Shown: positions 1 to 11,286 of the stretch, in pieces
Layout of the letters: each line of letters starts with the position of its first letter
How positions within the stretch are numbered: the first letter of the stretch is position 1
Assembly: GCA_963678705.1 (NCBI GenBank)
Contig: OY783214.1
Location: 12,958,001-13,022,000 of the forward strand
DNA length: 64,000 bases
Origin: Panorpa germanica
Taxonomy: Eukaryota; Arthropoda; Insecta; Mecoptera; Panorpidae
Direction: 5' to 3'
Position numbers and translations under genes: made by a program
Notes under the pieces: generated by a model
The model's input: the letters and a program-made list of their open reading frames with translations, nothing else
Told to the model about the DNA's origin: nothing
Databases searched by the model: none

Positions 1-42
1 TGGAAAGCACATTTGTTTGAGCAACTTATTTTCCTATTCAAG

Positions 43-1994
43 GTCGGACCTAGAACTGCAACTGAAATGTTTCCATCACGAAGACCGACTGATGAATACA
101 AATTGGCCGGCAAGTGTCCAAGTTTCTGTCAATGCCACACCGTTGATCATTGATCGTGGTGAAAACAAGACATCACATAAGCCACTTTATTTGAAGGATG
201 TCTGTCAGCCCGGGAGAAACACAATACAAATAACAGTGTCCGCATGTTGCTGTGTAAGCATACGATCTATGATTAATAAATGTTCTAATGTAATAATTAT
301 TGTTTTATAATTTCATTAACTCTATGCATGGTGTCATATGATAATTACTTAATTAGTAATTAACCTAATTAAATAAATTGGTGGAAATTAATGTTGTACA
401 TTATTTATTTACAGTCACATTTATTCGTTCTGCAACTGGTTCATCGACCAAGCGTTCGGAGTGTGCTCCAAGGATTACTCCGCAAGAGGCTGTTAACAGC
501 GGATCATTGTATTGTTAAAATAAAACGGAATTTCAGCAACACCGCATCGAGTTCAAATGGTTCCAATTTACCAAACGATAGAGATAGGGACGCTGTGGAA
601 CAAACGGCATTAAAAGTAGGGTTAAAATGTCCGATCACATTCAAACGAATAACACTACCTGCGCGGGGGCACGACTGCAAACATATTCAGTGTTTTGATC
701 TGGAGTCTTATTTACAATTAAATTGTGAAAGGGGATCATGGCGCTGTCCTGTTTGCAAGTAAGTCTCGATTTACAAAGCACCAATTTGTTTTATAGGCCA
801 TGGTAAATAAGTCTAACCATGTTTTATCTCCATTACAGTAAACCGGCCCAACTGGAAGGACTAGAGGTAGATCAGTACATGTGGGGCATACTAAACACTA
901 CTCTAAACACGTCATCAGATATAGATGAAGTTACAATAGATTCAAGTGCAAATTGGAAGTCATCTCGAAACCTTCCATCTGGAATAAAAGTAATGATAAT
1001 AAATATTTATTAATTGAATGTATTATGTATATGTAGCGTACTAAATTATAAATTTTTCTTAACCAGACCGAAGACGACACAGACTCTTGTGGAGCGAAGA
1101 GGCTAAACAAAGCAATGTCTCCCGGTTCCATGACCCTCCCTACTATGAACAATTGGGATATGTCACAAGCTATGTCACCATATATTCCTCCTGATATGAA
1201 TTCCATTGCAAGCGGGTCAATGATGAACAACGGCCCGCCTTCTTACAACGCAAGCACGATGAACAGAAATGGAATGAGCTCAGGATCATTCGAATACGGT
1301 TCTAATAATGGTCCAGGAAGTAACGAATATTCAGGAGGCGGAGGACCGCTTTCACATTTAAGTGATTCAGTCAACTCATTAGATCCCTTGAATGCGATGG
1401 AAAAATCTTTAAATGACCAGGTACATATAACTCCATAATTATGAAGTTGAAATTTTTATTACTTTTAGTTGTATTGTTTATTCGCTAACTTTGTGTATTA
1501 CGTTTTTTATAGCTACATCTTGACTTTCAGATGCCCCACACCCCCCACACGCCTCATACGCCACACACACCACACACTCCAGGTGGTACTCCAGGGTCCG
1601 CACATACACCTGGAGGTGGCAATTCAGGGCCTCCTAGTGTTCCTCCACCTACCAATGACTCTTTAATGAATAGTAGTGGAGGACCAGGAAGTAACCATAA
1701 CACGTTATCCGATGAAATTCCATCAGATCTGAATTTTGATCCTGCGGCTGTGATTGACGGAGAAGGGAATGAAGGATTAAATGTAATTAGAAATAATTTT
1801 AATGAAACTAGTTGGGTAATATTCTTTATGTAACTCATTTTATTTTCTTACAGTTATTACCTGATAACGTAGTAGATCCCATGGACCTACTGTCATACTT
1901 GGACCCCCCAGATCTTAACACTCCTCCATCCAGCGGGGCCAGCAGCAATGGCAACAACACCAACAACGACGACATATTGGCGCTGTTCGAGTGA
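43..1994 (+). CDS. tna: Zmiz1/tonalli-type SP-RING (MIZ zinc finger) protein, C-terminal 483 residues (5' partial)
   Basis: Six exons: 43-253, 415-758, 839-989, 1067-1420, 1531-1782 and 1854-1994. All introns are GT-AG, 71-161 bp long, and every junction keeps frame. The first exon begins one base into a codon, so the gene starts left of the window. Visible residues 1-110 match the conserved Zmiz region before the RING (ends ...ITVSACCC, then [11 protein letters not shown]). Residues about 140-187 are the SP-RING: C158, H160, C163, C181 and C184 fit the zinc-binding pattern, followed by [14 protein letters not shown]. Next come a Ser/Gly/Asn/Met-rich stretch, an HTP repeat (five copies from residue 341), [13 protein letters not shown] and [21 protein letters not shown], and the acidic-hydrophobic end DDILALFE, which resembles a transactivation motif. 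Family knowledge: PIAS-like nuclear SUMO ligase/co-activator; fly tonalli acts with Brahma chromatin-remodelling genes. Family assignment is very secure; orthology to tna rather than a second Zmiz paralogue is inferred. Confidence 0.95.
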
Positions 1995-2084
1995 CTGAGC
2001 CCCAAACCTGGTCTCCGTGATCAAAGGAAAACGAAAGCCATCACAGATGCAGAGTGTGATGACATCCTGGCTCTTTTCATGTAA
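1992..2084 (+). other. Candidate stop-codon readthrough extension of the tonalli gene
   Basis: The annotated stop TGA (1992-1994) is followed by C, the leakiest context known in insects. The same frame then stays open for 29 codons to TAA at 2082-2084. The extension ends DDILALFM, a near copy of the DDILALFE that ends the main protein. Over the seven shared codons DDILALF (1968-1988 and 2058-2078) five positions differ and all five are synonymous, which suggests selection on the peptide. Simple GT-AG splicing from the donor-like GTGACT at 1991 to the AGs at 2046, 2052 and 2054 does not restore this frame. Alternatives: an older C-terminus stranded by a new stop, or chance. Confidence 0.5.
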
Positions 2085-2440
2085 CTCTTCAATTTGTTAC
2101 ATGGAAATTGTCATTCCTTTGATTACATTGTGAGATCAGGTTTGATGACTGAACTACAACAAACAGGTACCCAAACCTGTTTCAGCTCTCTGCTGGGTCA
2201 AATGCAAAACGGTACAGAAACATTACAGGACATTTCATTATCTGTGCTAATTTAAATTTGATAAATGGAGTTACAACTCTAATGTGATACTGTTTGGTTC
2301 TGACGTGGCCATTATCACATACAAGGTGGTCCAATATTAACATCTAGTTTCCGGAGGTTTCCAGCTGCAAAACTAAAACCTTGCTGATTCAAACTGTGAA
2401 GATGTTGAATAATAAATGTGAATAACTATAAATTCTATGG
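2085..2440 (+). other. tonalli 3' UTR, with candidate poly(A) signal
   Basis: This stretch follows the stop codon and has no further conserved frame. An AATAAA hexamer lies at 2411-2416, followed by TG-containing sequence. More A-rich signals occur downstream (for example near 3041), so the true cleavage site cannot be fixed from sequence alone. Confidence 0.4.
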
Positions 2441-5086
2441 AATGTGCCACAAAAAGTAAGTGCTATTAATAGCGCGTTAACTAAAATATAAATACAGTTC
2501 CTCGCACTAACAAAGTTAAAAATAGACACTGGTTAAATATAGTTAAATGAGTAAAGTGTGTTCCGAGAATTGTTGCGTGAACACGTAATTCTTGCACTAT
2601 GAGGTTTCAAAAACTTTTTGAACTATCTTGATATCAAAGAAGCATCTAAAAATTATTCTAAATAATATTATATAAAAATATAATAATTAAAAATGTAATA
2701 AAATTCAATATATTAAACCAACCAACAGATAACTAGCATTCTAAATACGTGTTTGTAGCGAATATTTTTAAATTCGCTTTTGTTCAAATTAAATTTTATT
2801 TGTAAAGTAAATTTAAATAAAAATAAAATACATTTTATATATTATATAAAATACGAGTACATTAAAATATCAATTATTGGGAAACAAAACTCGTCTCTGT
2901 AAGTAATCGGAGGCCAGTTAGTTATCTGATGGGAACCTAAAAGTTGCATTTTATATTTGATAGGGTAAGATTATTGAATAAACAGATATATTAAAATCAT
3001 AATTAAAACAAGGCCGTGTGATAATGTCAACAGAATTTTAAAATAAAGTAGGTATCGTTAATGGATGAAAGTGCAAAAATGATAGTTTATAAATTAATTA
3101 TAATTATTAAAATAATGCAGAAATCGAAATGAAAGATATAAAAGTTACTAAAAGAACTTTGAAAGTGTATTATTTGTATATAGTTATTTTTAAGTATATA
3201 TATAGTATATATTATATTATAATATTAAATAAAAAATGGCATATACTTATTAAATGGCCAGTTTAGAATAGTATTATTATTATTATTAAATAATATTATA
3301 TATATTATAAAAAATATAGAAAATAGTTGTCGGAACCAAAACATATTGTATAAAGAAATATTTAGCTTTATTCTATATCTTCTAGGGACACAACTCCAAG
3401 CCAAGCCACTTACAACATAGGTACTTAGCTCCACATTGCTGCATGTTTACGACTGAATGTAACTCGGTCAGTGTCACGTTTATTCGGCGAGGATGTTTCA
3501 TCTCAAACCCATTATTGTGATGCAACAATGCACATGTGTAAAACAATTGTTGTAGGATGAAACGCTATCCCAATCAAATAACCGTGAGATTGCACCAAGG
3601 CTCCTTAACTATAAGCTGCTCTGTTACATGCGTTTAAATAAAATGTCTAACAAAAAAAAATTGGAGGTTCTTTTAAACTATTAACTTAAAATACATTTCC
3701 AAATCAAATTCTAAATTTTAATGTTCAAAGTAGCGTGTACTTTAAGTTAATAGAAGTAGAACATAATTTGGTTTCAAAAAAAATTGGTATTGTTAATAAA
3801 ATATTTTGAATATAAAATTAAAAATTGACATTTTTAATAAAAGTATATACGCAGAAGCTTATAGATATTGTAAATTCCTAAAACAAACAGTCGTTTTTCA
3901 CAAGTCTCAGTGTATTTCGGCTTTGAATTTTAAAGAAGTATTATTTTATTTTGTGCTACTATGTTATTTTTGAGGAGCACATTATAACAAAATAAAAAGA
4001 AAATGTAAAAAAATAAATATGTAGGACAAATTTTTTTAGACTGTTACAAAAATAACAAAGAATTAAAAAATGTTACATTCAATCATTCATAGTGTTGTGT
4101 AATTATAATCATGTAAAAACAACACTTACACGCGCATTAAGTCATTATTTAATTAGTGACTGATCAATATTAGCTAAAGAACCATTTTTTCCAACTATGT
4201 TCAGTATCTCAATAAAGAAGATTTACCACATTTGACAAGTACAGGATTGTGTGATGCTGTGTGATAATTTGACATATTCTTTTTATTAATAAATATTCTT
4301 TATTTTTTTTATGGAAAAAAATGTATAGAAAATAAAAATTGCTGTGTGTTAAGCTAGGAAAGTATTCCAAGTCTATAATTGTCAAATGTGACTAATCTTT
4401 GAACCAGATCGGGCAACTTATTATATTGTAAAGCGCCGGAGAGATTTAAGCTAGGCTCAAATTGAAACGGTAGAAGGTTATAATAAGCAGGCTGATGTGT
4501 AGATTAAATAAAATTCAACCACAAATACTGGGGGCCGAAATGACATAACTAGGAATATTTAAATCCTAATAAATTAAACACCAAACAAACTTGTTTTTAA
4601 ATAAATGATTTAAATATTCTAATACCTAAAATGTCATCGACTGGCCTATTAATAGTTTACATAAACTCCAAATCATAGTTAATTCACAAAACAAGTCATC
4701 AAAATCCTCCTCCCACAAATACAATATTCCTGCACTAATCATGAGGCAATAGTTTAAATAATAATATACAAAAGATACAAAAATTTAAATAATAGTTAAA
4801 ATAAAACTGAATTCATATTATGATGTATTTACAACAAAAAAATATTACGTTTTTATGTTTATGAAATAAAGCATAAAACTTACCTAACAATTAATATTAT
4901 TGTTTGTTTTATTTTGTATCATATATATTGTGTGTACGAGTATGTTCTACTTACAGTGTATGGACAGTATAATAAAGAGGGTAAGTTTGAATTTAAAAAT
5001 TAAAAAATTTAACGTTTCCCGTTTAGTTTTACCATTTTCTTTGAGTGATGCCCCAAAGATCACCTACTGTATGTCAAACATTGTAA
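2441..5086. other. AT-rich intergenic DNA, no gene seen
   Basis: Very AT-rich sequence with short homopolymers and ATT runs (for example 3271-3290). I see no protein or RNA gene. It may include distal 3' UTR of the tonalli gene. Confidence 0.5.
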
Positions 5087-5300
5087 GTTAGGTTGCAAAC
5101 AGTCTAGGCGCAATAAAATTGATGTGACATCTGTTGAATAAACTTTGAACCATATATGTTTAAGCTATTGTTCAATAGATGTCGCTGTTCATATCAATTA
5201 AAATTTATCTTTAATAATTAAATTATCTCGTTAATTTACTACTTTTTATTATCTAGGTCAGGACGTTGCCTCCTACTCATTAAATTTATATATACATATC
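5087..5300 (+). repeat. Dispersed repeat, copy 1 (Helitron-like internal sequence)
   Basis: This starts at ATTGTAAGTTAGGTTGC and contains GACATCTGTTGAATAAAC and AATAGATGTCGCTG. A second copy in the same orientation lies at 11815-12005, with about 80% identity by eye. The Helitron at 23142-23477 carries a related GACATCTGTTGA...AATAGATGGCGCT module, so these two may be Helitron remnants. They bracket the tandem-repeat block. Confidence 0.6.
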
Positions 5301-5379
5301 CGTTTATATACATTTATCATTCCAGCCTATCATTACTACCTTTTAGTGAAGATAAACACAATTCCCTTTAGATTCAACA

Positions 5380-5744
5380 ATGTCATTCTGGTCATCTATT
5401 GATTGCACAGAAACATGTGAAACCCTTTCAGCATTTTTAACAAGAATCTTTCATCTCAAACAGTATACTTTCTTTAAAAATAAAATATTTAAATTTTCCG
5501 CTGGTTTCAACAAGTATATAGACCCTCGATGCGCCTGCGATATTGCAACTACACTTACACATCTGTTTAAAAAAGACGAGGGATCAATTAAAGCCAAACA
5601 CCAAAAATATATTGACAAGTAACTTAAAAGTAAATAGTAACAAGGTGAAACTTTGAAAATGTATGAATTATATAAATGAAAGAAGTAAAACAAATTTTAA
5701 GTATTTTTGTTTTCATATATTTTTAATTTACATTTATATTTTTA
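5380..5744. other. Intergenic; open frame 5380-5622 of uncertain status
   Basis: An 80-codon frame (5380-5622, +) begins MSFWSSIDCTE and contains two CA-type cysteine motifs. I recognise no family, it has no matching splice or promoter context, and the opposite strand is also open. I treat it as non-coding. Confidence 0.3.
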
Positions 5745-6900
5745 AGAAGATTATAGCCTTTTTACATCTCAAGAAATTAAGAAAATCCTATTGTTGCGAA
5801 AATTGATAATGCAACATTTTTATCAATTTCAACAAGAGCATACATAACCTTCTTTCGTCTCAAGAAATTTAGAAAATCCTATTTTTGCTAAAATTAAAAA
5901 TACAAAGTTTTTTATCAATTTTAACAAGGCTATACCTTCTATCATCACGAGGAAATGAAGAAAAAATAGTTTCTGTTTTAGTCTTTTTTTAAATTAATAT
6001 TTACATAAAATAAAGAAATTTGTGGCAACTTCAACGCCTGATTATTAGGCAACACAAATAACCTCTCTTTATAGTTTGTAATTACATAAATAGATGTCGC
6101 CAGTAGTATTTTAAATTGGAAATAAACTAGAATATTTATATGATAATGTAAATTTAGAAAATACAATATTTTCATCATTTTTAATAAGAGTATAACCTTC
6201 TTATATCTCGAGGAATACAGAAAATCTAATTTTTGTTAAAATTAAAAATTCAATGTTTTTATCAATTTTAACAAGAGAATAACCTTCTTACATCTCGAGG
6301 AATACAGAAAATATAATTTTTGGTAAAATGGAAAATTCAATGTTTTTATCAATTTTAACAAGAGAATAACCTTCTAAACATCTCGAAAAAAACAGAAAAT
6401 CTAATTTTTGTTAAAATTAAAAATTCAATGTTTTTATCAATTTTAACAAGAGTATACCTTCTTACATCTCGAAAAAAACAGAAAATCTAATTTTTATTAA
6501 AATTAAAAATTCAATGTTTTTATCAATTTTAACAAGAGTATAACCTTCTTACATCTCGAGGAATACAGAAAATATAATTTTTGGTAAAATGGAAAATTCA
6601 ATGTTTTTATCAATTTTAACAAGAGAATAACCTTCTAAACATCTCGAAAAAAACAGAAAATCTAATTTTTGTTAAAATTAAAAATTCAATGTTTTTATCA
6701 ATTTTAACAAGAGTATACCTTCTTACATCTCGAAAAAAACAGAAAATCTAATTTTTATTAAAATTAAAAATTCAATGTTTTTATCAATTTTAACAAGAGT
6801 ATAACCTTCTTACATCTCGAGGAATACAGAAAATATAATTTTTGGTAAAATGGAAAATTCAAAGTTTTCATCATTTTTAACAAGATTATAGTCTTCTTTC
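5745..6900. repeat. Tandem array, unit about 87 bp
   Basis: Units share TTTTTATCAATTTTAACAAG, AACCTTCTTACATCTCGA and a GAAAATCTAATTTTTGTTAAAAT core. Starts of CAATGTTTTT at 6251, 6338, 6426, 6512 and 6599 give steps of 86-88 bp. From about 6338 a three-unit (261-bp) higher-order period is visible. The left part (5745-6180) is more diverged and interrupted. Isolated units recur at 9418-9465, 9623-10010 and 11283-11370. Confidence 0.9.
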
Positions 6901-7297
6901 ATTGCATACTCCGATAGAGAGATTTAATATATTGATATATCATAAACTAAAACACTTATTTAAAAATGAATTATAAAATTGAAAGTACTATTCAAAATTA
7001 AGTTATAATCCGTTATAAAATGACAAATATATTTTCTTAAATTTTTAGAATAGAAGGTTTTTTTTTTTTAATATAGTTTCTCGGGCTTCCTAGAATAGAA
7101 GGTTATACTCTTCTTACTTTTCATAAAAATTGAAGAAAAAATAACTAATTTTTATAACGGTTTTTTATATAAAATTGAACACTGATTTCAAATTTGTTAT
7201 TAATTTTTTATGTATTAAGTATTTTAGTTTATGATATATTAATATATTAAATCTCCATATAGAAAGAAGACTATAATCTTGTTAAAAATGATGAAAA
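6865..7297. mobile_element. 433-bp palindromic (long terminal inverted repeat) element, copy 1
   Basis: The 36 bp at 6865-6900 (TTTTCATCATTTTTAACAAG...) are the perfect reverse complement of 7262-7297. The similarity continues inward: GAGATTTAATATATTGATAT at 6920 pairs with sequence near 7222-7255. The arms total roughly 80-90 bp around a 260-bp centre, as in a foldback or MITE-type element. A second copy lies at 9998-10430, offset 3,133 bp. No transposase is seen. Confidence 0.75.
7046..7104 (-). mobile_element. Ultra-short 5'-truncated poly(A) retroelement insertion with 14-bp target duplication
   Basis: TAGAATAGAAGGTT occurs at 7046-7059 and again at 7091-7104. The 31 bp between them are a T-run followed by the reverse complement of the 3' end (GGAAGCCCGAGAAACTATATT) of the retroelement found complete with poly(A) at 33439-33660. 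This is a minus-strand, extremely truncated insertion. The same insertion is present in the duplicated block at 10179-10237. Confidence 0.85.
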
Positions 7298-8034
7298 GGT
7301 TCACTTTTATGATTTTAAAAGCAATGCAATTTTTTGAGTTCCTGCATAGATATTTAAAATCTAATGATGCAGTTCTTTAATTTAAAGCCTAGCGAACATA
7401 ACTGCATCAAAAAATTTCAAGAAATCCAAAAAAATATTTATATTATATCTCCATATAGAAAGAAGACTATAATCTTGTTAAAAATGATGAAAAGGTTCAC
7501 TTTTATGATTTTAAAAGCAATGCAATTTTTTGAGTTCCTGCATAGATATTTAAAATCTAATGATGCAGTTCTTTAATTTAAAGCCTAGCGAACATAACTG
7601 CATCAAAAAATTTCAAGAAATCCAAAAAAATATTTATATTATATCTCCATATAGAAAGAAGACTATAATCTTGTTAAAAATGATGAAAAGGTTCACTTTT
7701 ATGATTTTAAAAGCAATGCAATTTTTTGAGTTCCTGCATAGATATTTAAAATCTAATGATGCAGTTCTTTAATTTAAAGCCTAGCGAACATAACTGCATC
7801 AAAAAATTTCAAGAAATCCAAAAAAATATTTATATTATATCTCCATATAGAAAGAAGACTATAATCTTGTTAAAAATGATGAAAAGGTTCACTTTTATGA
7901 TTTTAAAAGCAATGCAATTTTTTGAGTTCCTGCATAGATATTTAAAATCTAATGATGCAGTTCTTTAATTTAAAGCCTAGCGAACATAACTGCATCAAAA
8001 AAATTCAAGAAATGCAAAAAAAATTTTTAGAAAA
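7251..8034. repeat. Tandem array of four 196-bp units
   Basis: ATCTCCATAT recurs at 7251, 7447, 7643 and 7839, exactly 196 bp apart, and the units are almost identical. Each unit joins the right arm of the palindromic element to part of the neighbouring 146-bp unit, so the array looks recently amplified across that junction. The repeated 70-codon open frame in each unit (7364, 7560, 7756) is a by-product of this identity. Confidence 0.95.
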
Positions 8035-9130
8035 AAAAGTCCATGAATTTAAAAAAAGTCGCATAAAAGTCAGGATCTCGTGGATATTTAAAATGTAATG
8101 ATACAGTTCTTTAATTTAAATCCTAGCGGACATAACTGCATAAAAAAATTTAAAGAAATGCAAAAGAAATTTTTAGAAAAAAAAGTCCATGAATTTAAAA
8201 AAGGTCCCGTAAAAGCCAGAATCGCGTGGATATTTAAAATGTAATGTAGCAGTTATTTACTTTAAAGCCTAGCGAAGATAACTGCATCAAAAAATTTCAA
8301 GAAATCAAAAAAAAAAAATTTGAAAAAAAAATCAATGAATTTAAAAAAGGTCCCATAAAACCCAAAATCGCGTTGATATTTAAAATGTAATGATGCAGTT
8401 ATTTACTTTAAAGCCTAGCGAACATAACTGCATCAAAAAAATTCAAGAAATGCAAAAAAAATTTTTAGAAAAAAAAGTCCATGAATTTAAAAAAAGTCGC
8501 ATAAAAGTCAGGATCTCGTGGATATTTAAAATGTAATGATACAGTTCTTTAATTTAAATCCTAGCGGACATAACTGCATAAAAAAATTTAAAGAAATGCA
8601 AAAGTAATTTTTAGAAAGAAAAGTCCATGAATTTAAAAAAGGTCCCGTAAAAGCCAGAATCGCGTGGATATTTAAAATGTAATGTAACAGTTATTTACTT
8701 TAAAGCCTAGCGAAGATAACTGCATCAAAAAATTTCAAGAAATCAAAAAAAAAAAATTTGAAAAAAAAATCAATGAATTTAAAAAAGGTCCTATAAAACC
8801 CAAAATCGCGTTGATATTTAAAATGTAATGATGCAGTTATTTACTTTCAAGCCTAGCGAACATAACTGCATCAAAAAAATTCAAGAAATGCAAAAAAAAT
8901 TTTTAGAAAAAAAGTCCATGAATTTAAAAATGGTCGCGTAAAAGCCAGAATCGCGTGTATATTTAAAATATAATGAAGCAGTTCTTTAATTTAAACCCTA
9001 ACGAACATAACTGCATAAAAAAAATTAAAAAAATGCAAAAAAAATTTTTAGAAAAAAAAGTCCATGAATTTAAAAAAATCGCATAAAAGTCAGAATCGCG
9101 TAGATGTTGGAAATTTAATTAAACAGTTTA
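8035..9130. repeat. Tandem array, unit about 146 bp, carrying a hairpin in each unit
   Basis: The unit contains GATATTTAAAATGTAATGA, CCTAGCGAACATAACTGCAT and an A-rich stretch. Starts near 8083, 8228, 8374, 8521, 8666 and 8813 give a period of 145-147 bp, with a three-unit (about 438-bp) higher-order repeat. In most units TGATGCAGTT and AACTGCATCA form a 10-bp stem over a loop of about 25 nt. Some units carry mismatches that are not compensated, so conserved RNA structure is not supported. Confidence 0.9.
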
Positions 9131-9241
9131 TCAATTTAAAGTGTAGCGGATATAGATCAATTAAACACGTTTGAAATATTAATTATTTAAAAAGAAATAC
9201 ATAACTCACACTCGTTGTCTTGCGACGGGCCGAACAGCTAG
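9131..9241 (+). mobile_element. Helitron-like 3' end
   Basis: This stretch ends in GCGACGGGCCGAACAGCTAG followed by T, close to the end of the Helitron at 23142-23477 (GTGGCCGGGACAGCTAG/T). Helitrons end CTRR before a host T. It lies directly after the 146-bp array, so that minisatellite may be internal to a Helitron. A matching 5' TC end was not identified. Confidence 0.55.
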
Positions 9242-9468
9242 TATATACTATAAAATCAGTGTTTATTATTTTTACCAGGAGTATAACCATCTTTCATCTC
9301 AATAAATGCAGATCTTATTTCTAAGTATCTTTTCGTACAGTGCAAGTTAGTTTGCCATCTATCTAGGCGCAATTATTTTATCTCAAGATCTGCAAAAACT
9401 GTACTTTTTTTAAATTAAAAATACAACATTTTTATCAATTTTAACAAGAGTATAACCTTCTATTATTT

Positions 9469-9627
9469 AGACGCTTCCTGTTAACACCGCCTTTTTGATT
9501 GAGAAACCGAAATTTATAACAGCAGTAGACATGAATAGATCATTCTTGTTATCGGGATACAAAGTATAAAAAGAAGCAGAATATATTAGGGGCGATAAAA
9601 GGCTACGTGCCTAGGAAGCCCGAGAAA
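9469..9627 (+). mobile_element. Poly(A)-type retroelement copy lacking its A-tail
   Basis: Runs from AGACGCTTCCTGTTAACACC to GGAAGCCCGAGAAA, and matches the copies at 33439-33660 and 35083-35228 over its whole length. It has no poly(A) and no clear target duplication. It sits between 87-bp array units, so it was probably carried or truncated by later rearrangement. Confidence 0.75.
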
Positions 9628-9904
9628 TTGTAAAATGGAAAATTCAATGTTTTTATCAATTTTAACAAGAGTATAACCTTCTTACATCTCGAGGAATACA
9701 GAAAATCTAATTTTTGTTAAAATTAAAAATTCAATGTTTTCATCATTTTTAACAAGAGTATAACCTTCTTACATCTCGAGGAATACAGAAAATCTAATTT
9801 TTGGTAAAATGGAAAATTCAATGTTTTTATCAATTTTAACAAGAGAATAACCTTCTTACATCTCGAAAAAAACAGAAAATCTAATTTTTGTTAAAATTAA
9901 AAAT

Positions 9905-11286
9905 TCAATGTTTTTATCAATTTTAACAAGAGTATAACCTTCTTACATCTCGAGGAATACAGAAAATATAATTTTTGGTAAAATGGAAAATTCAAAGTTT
10001 TCATCATTTTTAACAAGATTATAGTCTTCTTTCATTGCATACTCCGATAGAGAGATTTAATATATTGATATATCATAAACTAAAACACTTATTTAAAAAT
10101 GAATTATAAAATTGAAAGTACTATTCAAAATTAAGTTATAATCCGTTATAAAATGACAAATATATTTTCTTAAATTTTTAGAATAGAAGGTTTTTTTTTT
10201 TTAATATAGTTTCTCGGGCTTCCTAGAATAGAAGGTTATACTCTTCTTACTTTTCATAAAAATTGAAGAAAAAATAACTAATTTTTATAACGGTTTTTTA
10301 TATAAAATTGAACACTGATTTCAAATTTGTTATTAATTTTTTATGTATTAAGTATTTTAGTTTATGATATATTAATATATTAAATCTCCATATAGAAAGA
10401 AGACTATAATCTTGTTAAAAATGATGAAAAGGTTCACTTTTATGATTTTAAAAGCAATGCAATTTTTTGAATTCCTGCATAGATATTTAAAATCTAATGA
10501 TGCAGTTCTTTAATTTAAAGCCTAGCGAACATAACTGCATCAAAAAATTTCAAGAAATCCAAAAAAATATTTATATTATATCTCCATATAGAAAGAAGAC
10601 TATAATCTTGTTAAAAATGATGAAAAGGTTCACTTTTATGATTTTAAAAGCAATGCAATTTTTTGAGTTTCTGCGTAGATATTTAAAATCTAATGATGCA
10701 GTTCTTTAATTTAAAGCCTAGCGAACATAACTGCATCAAAAAATTTCAAGAAATCAAAAAAAAATTTTTAGAAAAAAAAAGTCCATGAATTTAAAAAAAG
10801 TCGCATAAAAGTCAGGATCTCGTGGATATTTAAAATGTAATGATACAGTTCTTTAATTTAAATCCTAGCGGACATAACTGCATAAAAAAATTTAAAGAAA
10901 TGCAAAAGAAATTTTTAGAAAAAAAAAGTCCATGAATTTAAAAAAGGTCCCGTAAAAGCCAGAATCGCGTGGATATTTAAAATGTAATGTAGCAGTTATT
11001 TACTTTAAAGCCTAGCGAAGATAACTGCATCAAAAAATTTCATGAAATAAAAAAAAAAAAATTTGAAAAAAAAATCAATGAATTTAAAAAAGGTCCCATA
11101 AAACCCAAAATCGCGTTGATATTTAAAATGTAATGATGCAGTTATTTACTTTAAACCCTAACGAACATAACTGCATAAAAAAAATTAAAAAAATGCAAAA
11201 AAAATTTTTAGAAAAAAAAGTCCATGAATTTAAAAAAATCGCATAAAAGTCAGAATCGCGTAGATGTTGGAAATTTAATTAAACAG
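9905..11286. repeat. Second copy of the palindrome/array block (offset 3,133 bp)
   Basis: Sequence from the last 87-bp units (6773 and 9905) through the palindromic element, the tiny retro-insertion and the 196-bp and 146-bp arrays is repeated in the same order and orientation. ATTGCATACTCCGATAG is at 6901 and again at 10034. The second copy has only two 196-bp starts (10384, 10580) and fewer 146-bp units. It ends at ATTTAATTAAACAGT (to 11286), the same point as 9127. It looks like one segmental duplication followed by changes in copy number. Confidence 0.9.

Noticed and set aside
1554-1838. Minus-strand 94-codon frame
   Set aside because: Shadow of the HTP/Gly-rich exon of the tonalli gene on the other strand.
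7364-7968. Three identical 70-codon frames (MMQFFNLKPS...), and one more at 10497
   Set aside because: They are spaced exactly 196 bp and are a by-product of the tandem array; identity is at the DNA level, with no codon signature, no start context and no domain.
5745-9130. Possible CRISPR-like array
   Set aside because: Repeats are contiguous with no unique spacers, and the sequence is eukaryotic.
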